Assembly (NCBI RefSeq): GCF_003337245.1
Contig: NZ_QPJE01000002.1
Span: forward strand, 106,174 to 170,173
Direction of reading: 5' to 3'
DNA length: 64,000 nucleotides
Origin: Halanaerobium sp. MA284_MarDTE_T2
GTDB lineage: Bacteria > Bacillota > Halanaerobiia > Halanaerobiales > Halanaerobiaceae
The position numbers and the translations under genes are program-made. This document shows positions 25,039-33,700 of the stretch, one piece after another. Position 1 is the first letter of the stretch; every line of letters begins with the position of its first letter. The notes beneath the pieces are model-generated. The model was not told where the DNA came from. It worked only from the letters and a program-made list of their open reading frames with translations, and did not search any database.

Positions 25039-26073
25039 TTAATTTATTTCTAGAGATGGGTCTCCAGCTCCTGCTTTTATTTCTCCAATCAAACAGGCTT
25101 CTTCTCCCATTTCTTCTAATTGATCCAAAATACAATCTTTACCTTCACTTTTGATGACCAAACACATTCCGATTCCCATATTAAAGGTTCTGTACATTTC
25201 TTTTTCCTCTATTTCTCCAGCCTGCTGAATTAATTTAAAAATTTTGGGTGGCTGCCAGCTTCTTTTTTTGATTTCAGCTTTTAGACCATCCGGAATAATA
25301 CGGGGCAGATTTTCAATTAAGCCACCACCAGTAATATGGGCAATCCCGTTAATTTTATATTTTTTCAGCAGAGCAAGAACAGTTTTTACATAAATTTTAG
25401 TTGGTCTGAGCAGTTCTTTCCCCAAATTATCATCCAGGCCTTCAAATTCTGCAGTATAGACACAGCCCGCTTTTTCAAAAAGTGCCTCTCTGGCAAGTGT
25501 AAAACCATTGCTGTGCAGTCCACTTGATTTAAGTCCAATTATTAAATCTCCCTTTTTAATATCCTTACCAGTAATAATCTGATCCTGATCCACAATTCCA
25601 ACTGCAAAACCTGCCAGATCATACTCACCTGTTTTATAAAATCCAGGCATTTCAGCAGTTTCTCCACCAATTAGAGCAGCCCCGGCTTCTTTACATCCGG
25701 CCACAATTCCTTTTACAATCTCAGCAGTTTTTTCTGGTTTAAGTTTCCCTATTGCCAGATAATCGAGAAAAAATAAAGGTTGGGCCCCCTGAGCCAGAAT
25801 ATCATTAACTGACATAGCAACTAAATCAATACCTATTGTATCATGTATATCCAGCTTAAAGGCCAGCTTGAGTTTTGTTCCAACTCCATCTGTTCCTGAA
25901 ACTAAAACCGGATTTTTATAACCACTTAAATCAGGTTTAAAAAGACCACCAAATCCACCCAGGTCTGTCATAACCCCCGGTCCAAAGGTCGACTGCACAT
26001 CTTTTTTTATCATCTCAACAGCTTTATTGCCGGCATCTATATCAACTCCAGCTTTTTTGTAATCTAAACCCAC
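25039..26073 (-). CDS. purM: Phosphoribosylformylglycinamidine cyclo-ligase (AIR synthetase) PurM
   Basis: This enzyme of 344 residues closes the imidazole ring. I start it at GTG 26073 (GLDYKKAGVDIDAGN), because GAGGAGG lies 9 bases upstream. The earlier in-frame GTG at 26091 sits inside the end of purF and within that ribosome site. Motifs are GVGTKLKLAF, VSVNDILAQGAQPLFFLDY-like, IGGETAEMPGFY and ITGGGLIENLPR. Confidence 0.94.
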   Translation of the reverse strand: MGLDYKKAGVDIDAGNKAVEMIKKDVQSTFGPGVMTDLGGFGGLFKPDLSGYKNPVLVSGTDGVGTKLKLAFKLDIHDTIGIDLVAMSVNDILAQGAQPLFFLDYLAIGKLKPEKTAEIVKGIVAGCKEAGAALIGGETAEMPGFYKTGEYDLAGFAVGIVDQDQIITGKDIKKGDLIIGLKSSGLHSNGFTLAREALFEKAGCVYTAEFEGLDDNLGKELLRPTKIYVKTVLALLKKYKINGIAHITGGGLIENLPRIIPDGLKAEIKKRSWQPPKIFKLIQQAGEIEEKEMYRTFNMGIGMCLVIKSEGKDCILDQLEEMGEEACLIGEIKAGAGDPSLEIN

Positions 26074-26077
26074 AGAT

Positions 26078-27553
26078 TTATTCCTCCTCACTTAAATAAC
26101 GGCTGTCTATTGGGTAATCACCATCAAAACAGGCTGTACAAAATCCCAGCTCAACATCAGTTTTAATTGATTTTAGCATACCTGCCTGGCTTAAATAGTG
26201 AAGACTGTCAGCTCCAATACTTTCACTTATTTCTTCAACAGAATTTCTGCTGGCAATTAGTTCCTGACGGCGGGATGTATCAAGACCAAAATAACAGGGA
26301 TATTCAACAGGTGGTGAAGAAATAGCCATATGAACTTCTTTTGCTCCTGCTTCTTTTATTCGCCCAATTATTTGTTTGCTGGTTGTACCTCTAACAATGG
26401 AATCATCTATTAATATCACTCTTTTATCTGCTATTATTTCTTTTATCGGAGAAAGCTTAAGCCTTACTTTTAAATCTCTAATTTCCTGAGTTGGCTGAAT
26501 AAATGTTCTTCCCATATAACGGTTTCTCAAAATACCCTGGGCATAGGGTATTCCAGATTCTTCGGAAAAACCGAGAGCTGCTGCCATTCCAGAATCAGGA
26601 ACAGGTACTACAATATCTGCTTCAACATCCATCTCTCTGGCCAGCTGTTTACCCATTTCTTTTCTGGCCAGCAGCACATTCTGACCGGCTATATTACTGT
26701 CAGGACGCGCAAAATAAATATACTCAAAAACACAGAGACTGGTTCCATTTTCACCGGTATAACGCCTGCTTTTAATTCCATCTTTGTCAATTACAACAAC
26801 CTCACCAGGAGCAACATCCCGTATAAAATCAGCTCCAATAATATCAAAAGCACAGCTTTCTGAGGCAACAATATAGCTATCATCCAGCTTTCCAATTGAA
26901 AGAGGCCTAAAACCGCGCGGGTCTCTAATAGCAACCAGCTCACTTCCAGTCATTGCTACCAGAGAAAATCCACCTTTCAACTGGTGTAAACTCTGAATTA
27001 AAGCTTCTACTATATTATTTTCAAAGGAGCGGGCCACCAGATGAGCAATCACTTCAGTATCTAAAGTAGAATGAAAAATCGACCCATTCTGCTCCAGATT
27101 ATTTCTCAGCTCTGCTCCATTGGCCAAATTCCCATTGTGAGCCAGTGCCAGATCACCTTTAACACTGTTAATCAAAATTGGCTGAGCATTTGAAAGTTTG
27201 CTGGAGCCACTGGTCGAATATCTCACATGGCCTACAGCCATTTCTCCCCTTAAATTTTTAATATCATCTTTTTTGAAAACACTTTCTACAAGACCCATAC
27301 CTTTATGCAGATTGAATTCCCCCTGATGATTGGCACAGATACCCGCACTTTCCTGTCCTCTGTGCTGCAGAGCAATTAAACCAAGATAGGTTAATTCAGC
27401 CGCACTGCTTTCACCATCAGCATTAAAAATACCAAAAATTCCACATTCTTCTGTCATTTTATCTTCATTTAGCTCAGCCTGAGTTAATTTTAAATCATTT
27501 GCATCCGGCTGAACTTTATCTGCTTTTTTAGAGAAATTACAGCTTTCTCTCAT
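26078..27553 (-). CDS. purF: Amidophosphoribosyltransferase PurF (Fe-S, propeptide type)
   Basis: This enzyme commits PRPP to purines. The ATG at 27553 has GGGAGG 8 bases upstream, so I prefer it to the ATG at 27583. The catalytic cysteine (EECGIFGIF) is then residue 37, giving an unusually long 36-residue propeptide to be removed, compared with 11 in Bacillus. The glutaminase domain is followed by a phosphoribosyltransferase domain with the PRPP loop VILIDDSIVRGTT. Four cysteines (LCVFEY, YPCYFG, FCTACF) match the [4Fe-4S] ligands of the Bacillus-type enzyme, which make it oxygen-sensitive. Confidence 0.93.
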   Translation of the reverse strand: MRESCNFSKKADKVQPDANDLKLTQAELNEDKMTEECGIFGIFNADGESSAAELTYLGLIALQHRGQESAGICANHQGEFNLHKGMGLVESVFKKDDIKNLRGEMAVGHVRYSTSGSSKLSNAQPILINSVKGDLALAHNGNLANGAELRNNLEQNGSIFHSTLDTEVIAHLVARSFENNIVEALIQSLHQLKGGFSLVAMTGSELVAIRDPRGFRPLSIGKLDDSYIVASESCAFDIIGADFIRDVAPGEVVVIDKDGIKSRRYTGENGTSLCVFEYIYFARPDSNIAGQNVLLARKEMGKQLAREMDVEADIVVPVPDSGMAAALGFSEESGIPYAQGILRNRYMGRTFIQPTQEIRDLKVRLKLSPIKEIIADKRVILIDDSIVRGTTSKQIIGRIKEAGAKEVHMAISSPPVEYPCYFGLDTSRRQELIASRNSVEEISESIGADSLHYLSQAGMLKSIKTDVELGFCTACFDGDYPIDSRYLSEEE

Positions 27554-27628
27554 TAATTTTCCTCCCTTTAATGCTAAAAACATAATTAAAAATTAATTTT
27601 AAAATCAATCTTATCCCTGATCCAACTA

Positions 27629-27934
27629 CCGACAGGCTGGAAATAAGCTTCTATAAAGTTATGCTTATATTCATTTTTTGAAAGAAGAATATATTTAACG
27701 ACTCTATAGTTTTATTCCAATTCAACTTAATTCTTATAAGGAATAAATAGCACCGGAGGGCAGGACGCCCGGAGCTAATCACTCCACAGGAGGTGGCATT
27801 GATTAGGTAGTGCTATTTAGACCGAAAAAAGAATTTTAGTTGAATAATAAAAGTATAATAGAGGCAAATATATCTGATTTCAAAAAATAATTAAAATATC
27901 AACTCGCGTTGAAGCTTATTTCCAGTCCTGGCCG
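27629..27934. repeat. Large palindromic element overlapping the 3' end of purC
   Basis: CTGGAAATAAGCTTC at 27637-27651 is repeated in perfect inversion at 27911-27925, and the arms continue to pair imperfectly for about 105 bases each. The right arm contains the stop and last codons of purC, so the left arm is an inverted copy of the purC end. The apex has clamp AAATAGCAC/GTGCTATTT (27745-27753 / 27810-27818), hairpin GGGC-AGGAC-GCCC, stem CTAATC/GATTAG and hairpin CCAC-AGGAG-GTGG. The fold and CAGGAnG loops match the MITE-like elements, but the ends differ. It fills the 27554-27915 gap between purC and purF. Confidence 0.65.
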
Positions 27935-28635
27935 GTAATCCGCTTATACATTTCATGATAGGCCGCTTCTACATCACCAAGGTCACGGCGAAAGCGGTCT
28001 TTATCCAGCTTTTCTTTTGTCTCACTGTCCCAGAAGCGGCAGGTATCAGGAGTAATTTCATCAGCAAGAATAATTTCTCCATCTTCAGTTTTGCCAAATT
28101 CAAGCTTAAAATCAACCAGCTCCACATTTCGTGTTTTTAAAAACTGAACTAATATATCATTTATTTTATGAGCCAGAGCAGCTAATTTTTCCAGTTCTTC
28201 TTTATCCACAAATCCCATCAGTTCAATATGAGAAACATTGATTAAAGGATCACCCAGATCATCATCTTTAAAATAAAATTCCATTACTGTCTGTTTAAGC
28301 TGAGTTCCCTCTTCTAGTCCAAGTCTTTTGGCTAGACTGCCGGCTGCAACATTGCGCATCACTACTTCCAGGGGAATAATTTTAACTTTTTTAACCAGTG
28401 AATCCCGTTCATTTAGCTCTTCTATTAAATGTGTTTTAATCCCTTTTTCTTCTAAAAGCTTAAAAAAGAAATTGCTGATCTTATTATTAATCTTTCCCTT
28501 TTCAGCTATCTGCCCTTTTTTTTGACCGTTAAAGGCAGTTGCATCATCTTTAAAATGTACAATTACCTGGTCATCCCTGTCAGTGCTAAAAATTTGTTTA
28601 GCTTTACCTTCATAGATCATTTTCCTTTTCTCCAT
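27916..28635 (-). CDS. purC: Phosphoribosylaminoimidazole-succinocarboxamide synthase PurC
   Basis: This SAICAR synthase has 239 residues. Motifs are [36 protein letters not shown] and [12 protein letters not shown]. It follows purB by 2 bp with GGAGG inside the end of purB. Its final codons lie in the arm of the palindromic element downstream. Confidence 0.95.
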   Translation of the reverse strand: MEKRKMIYEGKAKQIFSTDRDDQVIVHFKDDATAFNGQKKGQIAEKGKINNKISNFFFKLLEEKGIKTHLIEELNERDSLVKKVKIIPLEVVMRNVAAGSLAKRLGLEEGTQLKQTVMEFYFKDDDLGDPLINVSHIELMGFVDKEELEKLAALAHKINDILVQFLKTRNVELVDFKLEFGKTEDGEIILADEITPDTCRFWDSETKEKLDKDRFRRDLGDVEAAYHEMYKRITGQDWK

Positions 28636-28637
28636 CT

Positions 28638-30050
28638 TTATAAAACCTCCACTTTGAGATCATAGTCAAATTTTTGCTGCCAGTTTTTTACTATCTTTTC
28701 TGTTTTTTCAGCTGCTATACCTGTATATTTTTCCGGCTCTAAAATTAATTCTTTCTGTCTTTTAGTAAATTTCTCCCAGTAACCTTTTAGTTCCTGACTC
28801 TGATCAACCAGTTCTCTCAAAGAAAGATCTGTATCCTGGGCTTTTAATGTCAGCTTACGAACTGCTTCATGTGCATCAGGATGACCGGCTGCTGCAAGTA
28901 AAATATATAAAGGTTCAGCCACAATCATCTTTTTATTCTGTTCAAAGTTTTTCTTAATATTTTCCATATCAACTACCATTTTAGAACTGACTCTTGTTAA
29001 ACGATCTGCCGCCGATAGCAGTGCAGTAATCAATTCAGGAATAAATCGGGCTGAAGCTGAATTGGTCAAATCTCGCTGATGCTCAGATAACTGGTCCATA
29101 TAAACTGTTATCATCTGGGGCATAAAGGCCTTCCAGAGACTCTTTACATTTTCATAGTTAATTGGATTGCGTTTGTGAGGCATAGTTGAAGAGCCAACCT
29201 GATCTTTAGCAAAATGCTCTCCAATTTCTGCAATTTCCGAGCGCTGCAGCTGGCGCATATCATCAGCAAAGGCTGCCAGAACACTAAAGGTTGAAACGAG
29301 AGAGTGAATAAAATCTGTCATCGGCTCAGCCTGGACTATTTGAGTTGAATGTTCTCCTGGTTTTAGACCGAGTTCAGATAAAACTTCTTTTTCGAATTCC
29401 TCTGGATCATCAAAAAAGATACTGCTGGCATTATAGGCCCCAACTGCCCCTGCAAATTTACCGACAAGTTTATCTGCTTTTGCTTCAATTTCTTCTATTC
29501 TTTCTCCCAGGCGGGCCACATATTCAGCAGTGGTAAAACCAAAGGTCACTGGTACTGCATGCTGGCCGTGAGTTCTTCCAATCTGTACACTATCTTTTTC
29601 GCGCAGAGCAATTTCCGCCCAGCTTTTATGGAGTTTTTTTAATTTAGGTAAAATTAGTTCTTTAGCCGCTTTCTGATAGCGGAGGGAGTTTGCTGTATCT
29701 ACAATATCATAAGAAGTAGCTGTAAAGTGAATATAAGGGCGGGTCTTTTTACTTACCTTTTTTTGAATACAGTTAACTAAAGCGCGAATATTATGTTTGG
29801 TCTTTGCTTCCTCTTCGTAAACTTCTTCTGTTGTTAATTTTTCAATCGCCTCTTCCACTTCAGCTGGAGCCTGCTCCGGTGCCATACCTCGAGCAGTCAG
29901 AACCTTAACCAGGGCCAGTTCTACTTCTGCCTGAAAAGCAATTGCTGCATTTTCCGAAAGATATTTTCCAATTTGATCAAAATCTTTTTTTTGCCTTGAA
30001 TAACGGTGGTCAAGGGGACTTATATTGGCAAAAATATCTCTAGTCTGCAA
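28638..30050 (-). CDS. purB: Adenylosuccinate lyase PurB
   Basis: This fumarase-superfamily lyase of about 470 residues acts in both AICAR and AMP formation. I set the start at TTG 30050 ([17 protein letters not shown] follows), with AGAGGAG 8-9 bases upstream. The in-frame ATG at 30080 lies deep in purE and lacks a site. The signature [15 protein letters not shown] and the catalytic HGQHAVP region are present. It overlaps purE by 11 bp. Confidence 0.93.
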   Translation of the reverse strand: MQTRDIFANISPLDHRYSRQKKDFDQIGKYLSENAAIAFQAEVELALVKVLTARGMAPEQAPAEVEEAIEKLTTEEVYEEEAKTKHNIRALVNCIQKKVSKKTRPYIHFTATSYDIVDTANSLRYQKAAKELILPKLKKLHKSWAEIALREKDSVQIGRTHGQHAVPVTFGFTTAEYVARLGERIEEIEAKADKLVGKFAGAVGAYNASSIFFDDPEEFEKEVLSELGLKPGEHSTQIVQAEPMTDFIHSLVSTFSVLAAFADDMRQLQRSEIAEIGEHFAKDQVGSSTMPHKRNPINYENVKSLWKAFMPQMITVYMDQLSEHQRDLTNSASARFIPELITALLSAADRLTRVSSKMVVDMENIKKNFEQNKKMIVAEPLYILLAAAGHPDAHEAVRKLTLKAQDTDLSLRELVDQSQELKGYWEKFTKRQKELILEPEKYTGIAAEKTEKIVKNWQQKFDYDLKVEVL

Positions 30051-30570
30051 ATTTTTCGCTCCTCTCAAGATACTCTGCATATCCCATATCTTCTACTTTT
30101 TCGGCTGCAGCCAGTACTTTTTCTTTCATTTTCTGGCGGTAATCTTTCTGCTTTTCATTCAATTTTTCATCACTGCGGGCTAAAATCTGAACTGCCAGTA
30201 AGGCTGCATTTTTGGCCCCATTGATAGCAACTGTTGCTACCGGAACTCCTGGGGGCATCTGTACTATTGAGTAAAGTGAATCAAGTCCACTTAATTTTGA
30301 AGTTTTAACCGGAACACCAATTACAGGTACAGCTGTCACAGCTGCCACCATTCCCGGCAGATGAGCTGCCCCTCCGGCTCCTGCAATAATTACATCTAAA
30401 CCTTTTTCTTCTGCTGTTTCTGCATAATTATATAATCTATCAGGTGTACGGTGAGCTGATACAACTGTAAGTTCATATTCTACCTCAAATTGATCTAAAA
30501 CTTCTGCTGCCTCTTTCATTACCGGCAGATCAGAATCACTGCCCATAATAACTCCTACTTTAGGTTTCAT
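30040..30570 (-). CDS. purE: N5-CAIR mutase PurE
   Basis: This class I PurE of about 176 residues converts N5-CAIR to CAIR. It has the start [31 protein letters not shown], the glycine-rich [12 protein letters not shown] and [12 protein letters not shown] and ATG codons are adjacent at 30573 and 30570, and GGGAGG suits either. PurK is the next gene upstream, as expected for the two-step ATP-dependent route. Confidence 0.94.
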   Translation of the reverse strand: MKPKVGVIMGSDSDLPVMKEAAEVLDQFEVEYELTVVSAHRTPDRLYNYAETAEEKGLDVIIAGAGGAAHLPGMVAAVTAVPVIGVPVKTSKLSGLDSLYSIVQMPPGVPVATVAINGAKNAALLAVQILARSDEKLNEKQKDYRQKMKEKVLAAAEKVEDMGYAEYLERSEKFAD

Positions 30571-30665
30571 CAAATTTTACCTCCCTAATTTTTTGCTAAT
30601 ATACTCTATCTTTATTTTCAAATTTTATCATCTTCTATTTTTTAATTAGCCGCTTTAACTTCAAA

Positions 30666-31829
30666 TTAAATTTCACCTTTAATTTCAATTAGCTGACTGG
30701 CTTTTAAAGCTTTCTCAGCAGCTATTTCTAAACTATCTGCTGTAACTGTAAGATGGCCCATTTTTCGCCCAGGCCTGGAAATAGTCTTCTGATAAATATG
30801 AACTTTTGCTCCTTCTACTGCCAGAGCCGGTTCCAGTCCAACTATCTCGGCCTTCCCTTCTGCGCCACTGCCCAAAATATTACGCATTACTGAGGGTCTA
30901 ACTAAAGCAGTATCACCCAGAGGCAGTCCCGTAATTGCTCTGACATGTTGTTCGAACTGTGAGGTTACACAGCCTTCAATTGTATAATGACCTGAATTAT
31001 GCGGCCTGGGTGCAATTTCATTTACCAAAAGCTGATCATCTTCTGTGACAAACATTTCTACACAAAAAATTCCTATTCCATCAAAAACTTTGAGTACTTC
31101 TATGGCAAATTCTTCCACTTCTTTTTTTAGCTTAGCTGAAATCTGAGCTGGTACCTTTGTTTCATATAAAATATTATCCTGATGGTTATTTTCTCCCACT
31201 GGATAAACTTCCATCTCACCAGTTAAACCTCGAGCTGCTATAATAGAAATTTCTTTTTTAAAGGGTATATATTTTTCTGCCATCAGCGGAGTTGTTCCTT
31301 CTCCCAGTTCTCGAAAAGAATTTTCTACTTCAACCTGACTGTTAATTAAAGCATTTCCCTTACCATCATAACCGCCTGTACAACTTTTTAACATCAGTGG
31401 ATAGCCAAATTCTTGAGCAGCTTCTTTAATATCATCAGGACTCCCAATTTTTTTAAATTCCGGCACACCTATCTGGTTCTGTTTTAAAACGTTTTTTTGA
31501 TGATACTTATTTTGAATAATTTCTAAACTGCGGGCTGTCGGATAAATCTTATATCCTTCACTTTCTAATTTTTTTAAAACCTCAATATCTATATGTTCAA
31601 ATTCATAGGTTATTAAATCTGATTTTTCTGCAAGTTTTCTAATTGCTTCCTGATCATTAAAATCAGCAATAAGGTGCTGATCAGCAATACTGTGTGCCGG
31701 ACATTTTTTTGTGGGATCTAAAATTGCAACATAAAAGCCCATTTTCTTAGCTTCTAAAATCATCATTTTACCCAGCTGTCCACCACCGATAATTCCAATT
31801 TTTTGCCTGGTCTTATCTTTAAATTCCAA
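30666..31829 (-). CDS. purK: N5-carboxyaminoimidazole ribonucleotide synthase PurK
   Basis: This 387-residue ATP-grasp enzyme carboxylates AIR. The N-terminal GIIGGGQLGKMM and the grasp blocks LKSCTGGYDGKGN, EKYIPFKKEISII and VNEIAPRPHNSGHYTIEGC are clear. It starts with TTG 31829 preceded by GGGAGG at 7 bases. A 95-bp gap separates it from purE and about 140 bp from purD. Confidence 0.94.
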   Translation of the reverse strand: MEFKDKTRQKIGIIGGGQLGKMMILEAKKMGFYVAILDPTKKCPAHSIADQHLIADFNDQEAIRKLAEKSDLITYEFEHIDIEVLKKLESEGYKIYPTARSLEIIQNKYHQKNVLKQNQIGVPEFKKIGSPDDIKEAAQEFGYPLMLKSCTGGYDGKGNALINSQVEVENSFRELGEGTTPLMAEKYIPFKKEISIIAARGLTGEMEVYPVGENNHQDNILYETKVPAQISAKLKKEVEEFAIEVLKVFDGIGIFCVEMFVTEDDQLLVNEIAPRPHNSGHYTIEGCVTSQFEQHVRAITGLPLGDTALVRPSVMRNILGSGAEGKAEIVGLEPALAVEGAKVHIYQKTISRPGRKMGHLTVTADSLEIAAEKALKASQLIEIKGEI

Positions 31830-31969
31830 ATTATAACCTCCCGCTAAAGTAAATATATCTTTAAATATAACAATTCAATATCTATCTTTTAAGATTTATC
31901 GAGAATGTATAAAGAAAGCTTAAACTATATATAATTTATTGGAATAATATCATCCACATAAATTAATTA

Positions 31970-33241
31970 TTACTTCTCCAATGCTTTCCGGCCAATATCA
32001 TTTCTGATATGATAATCAGCAAAATAAATTTTTTTTGCACCCTTATAGGCTCTGTCTATTACTTCTTCAAAACTATTCCCCAGGGCTGTAACAGCAAGTA
32101 CTCTGCCGCCATCTGTCATTAGTTTTCCATCTTTTAGTCTGGTTCCTGCCTGAAAAACAATTATATCTGCAGACGAATCGGCTTCCTTAATCCCTGTAAT
32201 TTCTTTACCCTTTTTATATTCTACAGGATAACCTCCAGAGGCCATTACCACACAGAGAGCTTTTTGATTTTTCCACTTAATTTCAACTTTATCAAGCTCC
32301 TCCTTCAGCACTGCTTCCATAATATCTACCAGGTCTGTTTCTAAAAGCGGCAGAACTACCTGTGCTTCTGGATCACCAAAGCGGACATTATATTCTAAAA
32401 CTTTTGCTTTTCCATCTTTAATCATCAGACCAAAATAAATTATACCTTTATAATCAATACCTTCACTCTGTAGAGCACCCAGTGTCGGCTCCATGATTTC
32501 ATTTTTAAAAATTTTTCTTATCTGAGCAGTTACAACTGGAGCCGGTGCATAAGCTCCCATACCACCTGTATTTGGACCTTTATCACCATCATAAACCGCT
32601 TTATGATCCTGGGATGGAATCATTGCTCTGATGCTTTTCCCATCACAAAAGGCAAGAATTGTCGCTTCTTCTCCTTCTAAAAATTCTTCAATTACAACTT
32701 TTTCTCCTGCCTGTCCAAATTTTTCGTCCTTCATGATTGTCTCAACTGCTCCAACTGCTTCCTCTTCTGTTTGAGCTACTATAACTCCTTTTCCTGCAGC
32801 TAGTCCAGAAGCTTTAACTACTATTGGGGCACCTATTTCTTTTACATATTCTACTGCTTTATTCGCTTCTGTAAAACTTTTATATTCTGCAGTCGGAATC
32901 TGGTATTTCTGCATTAGTTTTTTAGAAAATACTTTAGAACTCTCCAATCGGGCAGCTCTCTGATTGGGTCCAAAAACATTAAGTCCGTGTTTCTCAAAAA
33001 GATCAGCTATTCCTGCCGCCAGAGGTGCTTCAGGTCCAACTACTGTAAGATCAATCTTTTCTTTTAAAGCAAATTCGAGAAGTGCTTCTTTATTATTTTC
33101 AGCTATACATATATTTTCCCCAAACTCTTCAGTACCAGGATTACCTGCTGCTGTATATAATTTTTCTACTCTGCTGCTTTGAGTTATTTTCCAGGCCAGT
33201 GCATGTTCTCTTCCACCACTGCCGATGAGAAGAATTTTCAT
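31970..33241 (-). CDS. purD: Phosphoribosylamine-glycine ligase PurD
   Basis: This 423-residue ATP-grasp GAR synthetase starts LLIGSGGREHALAW and contains VVKASGLAAGKGV, PNTGGMGAYAPAP and YNVRFGDPEAQV. It is the first gene behind the tandem riboswitch leader at 33296-33589, so the purD-K-E-B-C-F-M-N-H block is likely controlled there. Confidence 0.95.
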   Translation of the reverse strand: MKILLIGSGGREHALAWKITQSSRVEKLYTAAGNPGTEEFGENICIAENNKEALLEFALKEKIDLTVVGPEAPLAAGIADLFEKHGLNVFGPNQRAARLESSKVFSKKLMQKYQIPTAEYKSFTEANKAVEYVKEIGAPIVVKASGLAAGKGVIVAQTEEEAVGAVETIMKDEKFGQAGEKVVIEEFLEGEEATILAFCDGKSIRAMIPSQDHKAVYDGDKGPNTGGMGAYAPAPVVTAQIRKIFKNEIMEPTLGALQSEGIDYKGIIYFGLMIKDGKAKVLEYNVRFGDPEAQVVLPLLETDLVDIMEAVLKEELDKVEIKWKNQKALCVVMASGGYPVEYKKGKEITGIKEADSSADIIVFQAGTRLKDGKLMTDGGRVLAVTALGNSFEEVIDRAYKGAKKIYFADYHIRNDIGRKALEK

Positions 33242-33295
33242 TCTATCACTCCCAGTTTAATTTATTGGTACCAGGTACAATTGGTACCTACTTAC

Positions 33296-33362
33296 AAAAT
33301 AAAAAGAGCCCAGGTAGGAAGACTCTACTTTCAATGAGTAGAACCTCCCCGCCTGGGCTTTT
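33296..33362 (-). terminator. Riboswitch-controlled terminator before purD
   Basis: On the minus strand GCCCAGG (from 33358) pairs with CCTGGGC (to 33307). An inner TCTACT/AGTAGA hairpin sits inside, and TCTTTTTATTTT follows. The 5' arm GCCC also belongs to the P3 stem GGGATAAAAGCCC of the PRPP-type aptamer, so the two structures exclude each other. Confidence 0.85.
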
Positions 33363-33516
33363 ATCCCTTCGGTGTAATATATTAATATCTGTACCGCTTG
33401 GACCAGCCAGCAAAAACAACTCCTTAAATTTCCTATATTTTTAAAATGCTGAAGATTATTTTAAACCAAAAAATAGAAATAAGAAGTATAATTTACCACG
33501 GAAACCTAGGTACACT
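33345..33516 (-). promoter_or_regulatory. ykkC-subtype riboswitch aptamer, probably PRPP-sensing
   Basis: The minus strand carries the conserved ykkC blocks: GTACCTAGGTTTCCG (from 33514), then after a long P2 region CTGGTCCAAGCGGTACA, and ACACCGAAGGGATAAAAGCC with AGGCGGGGAGG after it. GTACC and GGTAC close a long-range stem. ykkC subtype 2b aptamers bind PRPP and are known in tandem with guanine aptamers ahead of purine genes. The guanine neighbour and purD downstream favour PRPP over guanidine or ppGpp. Ligand assignment is inference. Confidence 0.75.
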
Positions 33517-33589
33517 TCCCTCATAGTCGAACATTTACGGTGTTCGGTAGAGACTTGTGAGCCATATTCCCACCTTTATATGAGGTACA
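33511..33589 (-). promoter_or_regulatory. Purine riboswitch aptamer, guanine type
   Basis: The minus strand reads through all conserved purine-aptamer blocks: CCTCATATAAA, GGGAATATGGC, AAGTCTCTACC, ACCGTAAATG and GACTATGAGG. The discriminator is C (GACTATG) where adenine aptamers have U (GATTATG), so guanine or hypoxanthine is the expected ligand. P1 is CCTCAT/ATGAGG. It lies directly 5' of the PRPP-type aptamer. Confidence 0.92.
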
Positions 33590-33615
33590 GATTAAGTTTT
33601 TATTTTTACAACCCC

Positions 33616-33644
33616 ATCTTAACAGATGGTATTCAATAAGTCAA
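33616..33644 (-). promoter_or_regulatory. Promoter of the purD riboswitch leader
   Basis: On the minus strand -35 TTGACT (33639-33644) and -10 TAAGAT (33616-33621) have a 17-bp spacer, about 27 bp before the guanine aptamer. The IS element starts 13 bp upstream of the -35. Confidence 0.65.
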
Positions 33645-33700
33645 TTTATATTTAGATAGACTTTCCCCATTTTTTAAAATAGCAAAAGCTATTCTTACTG

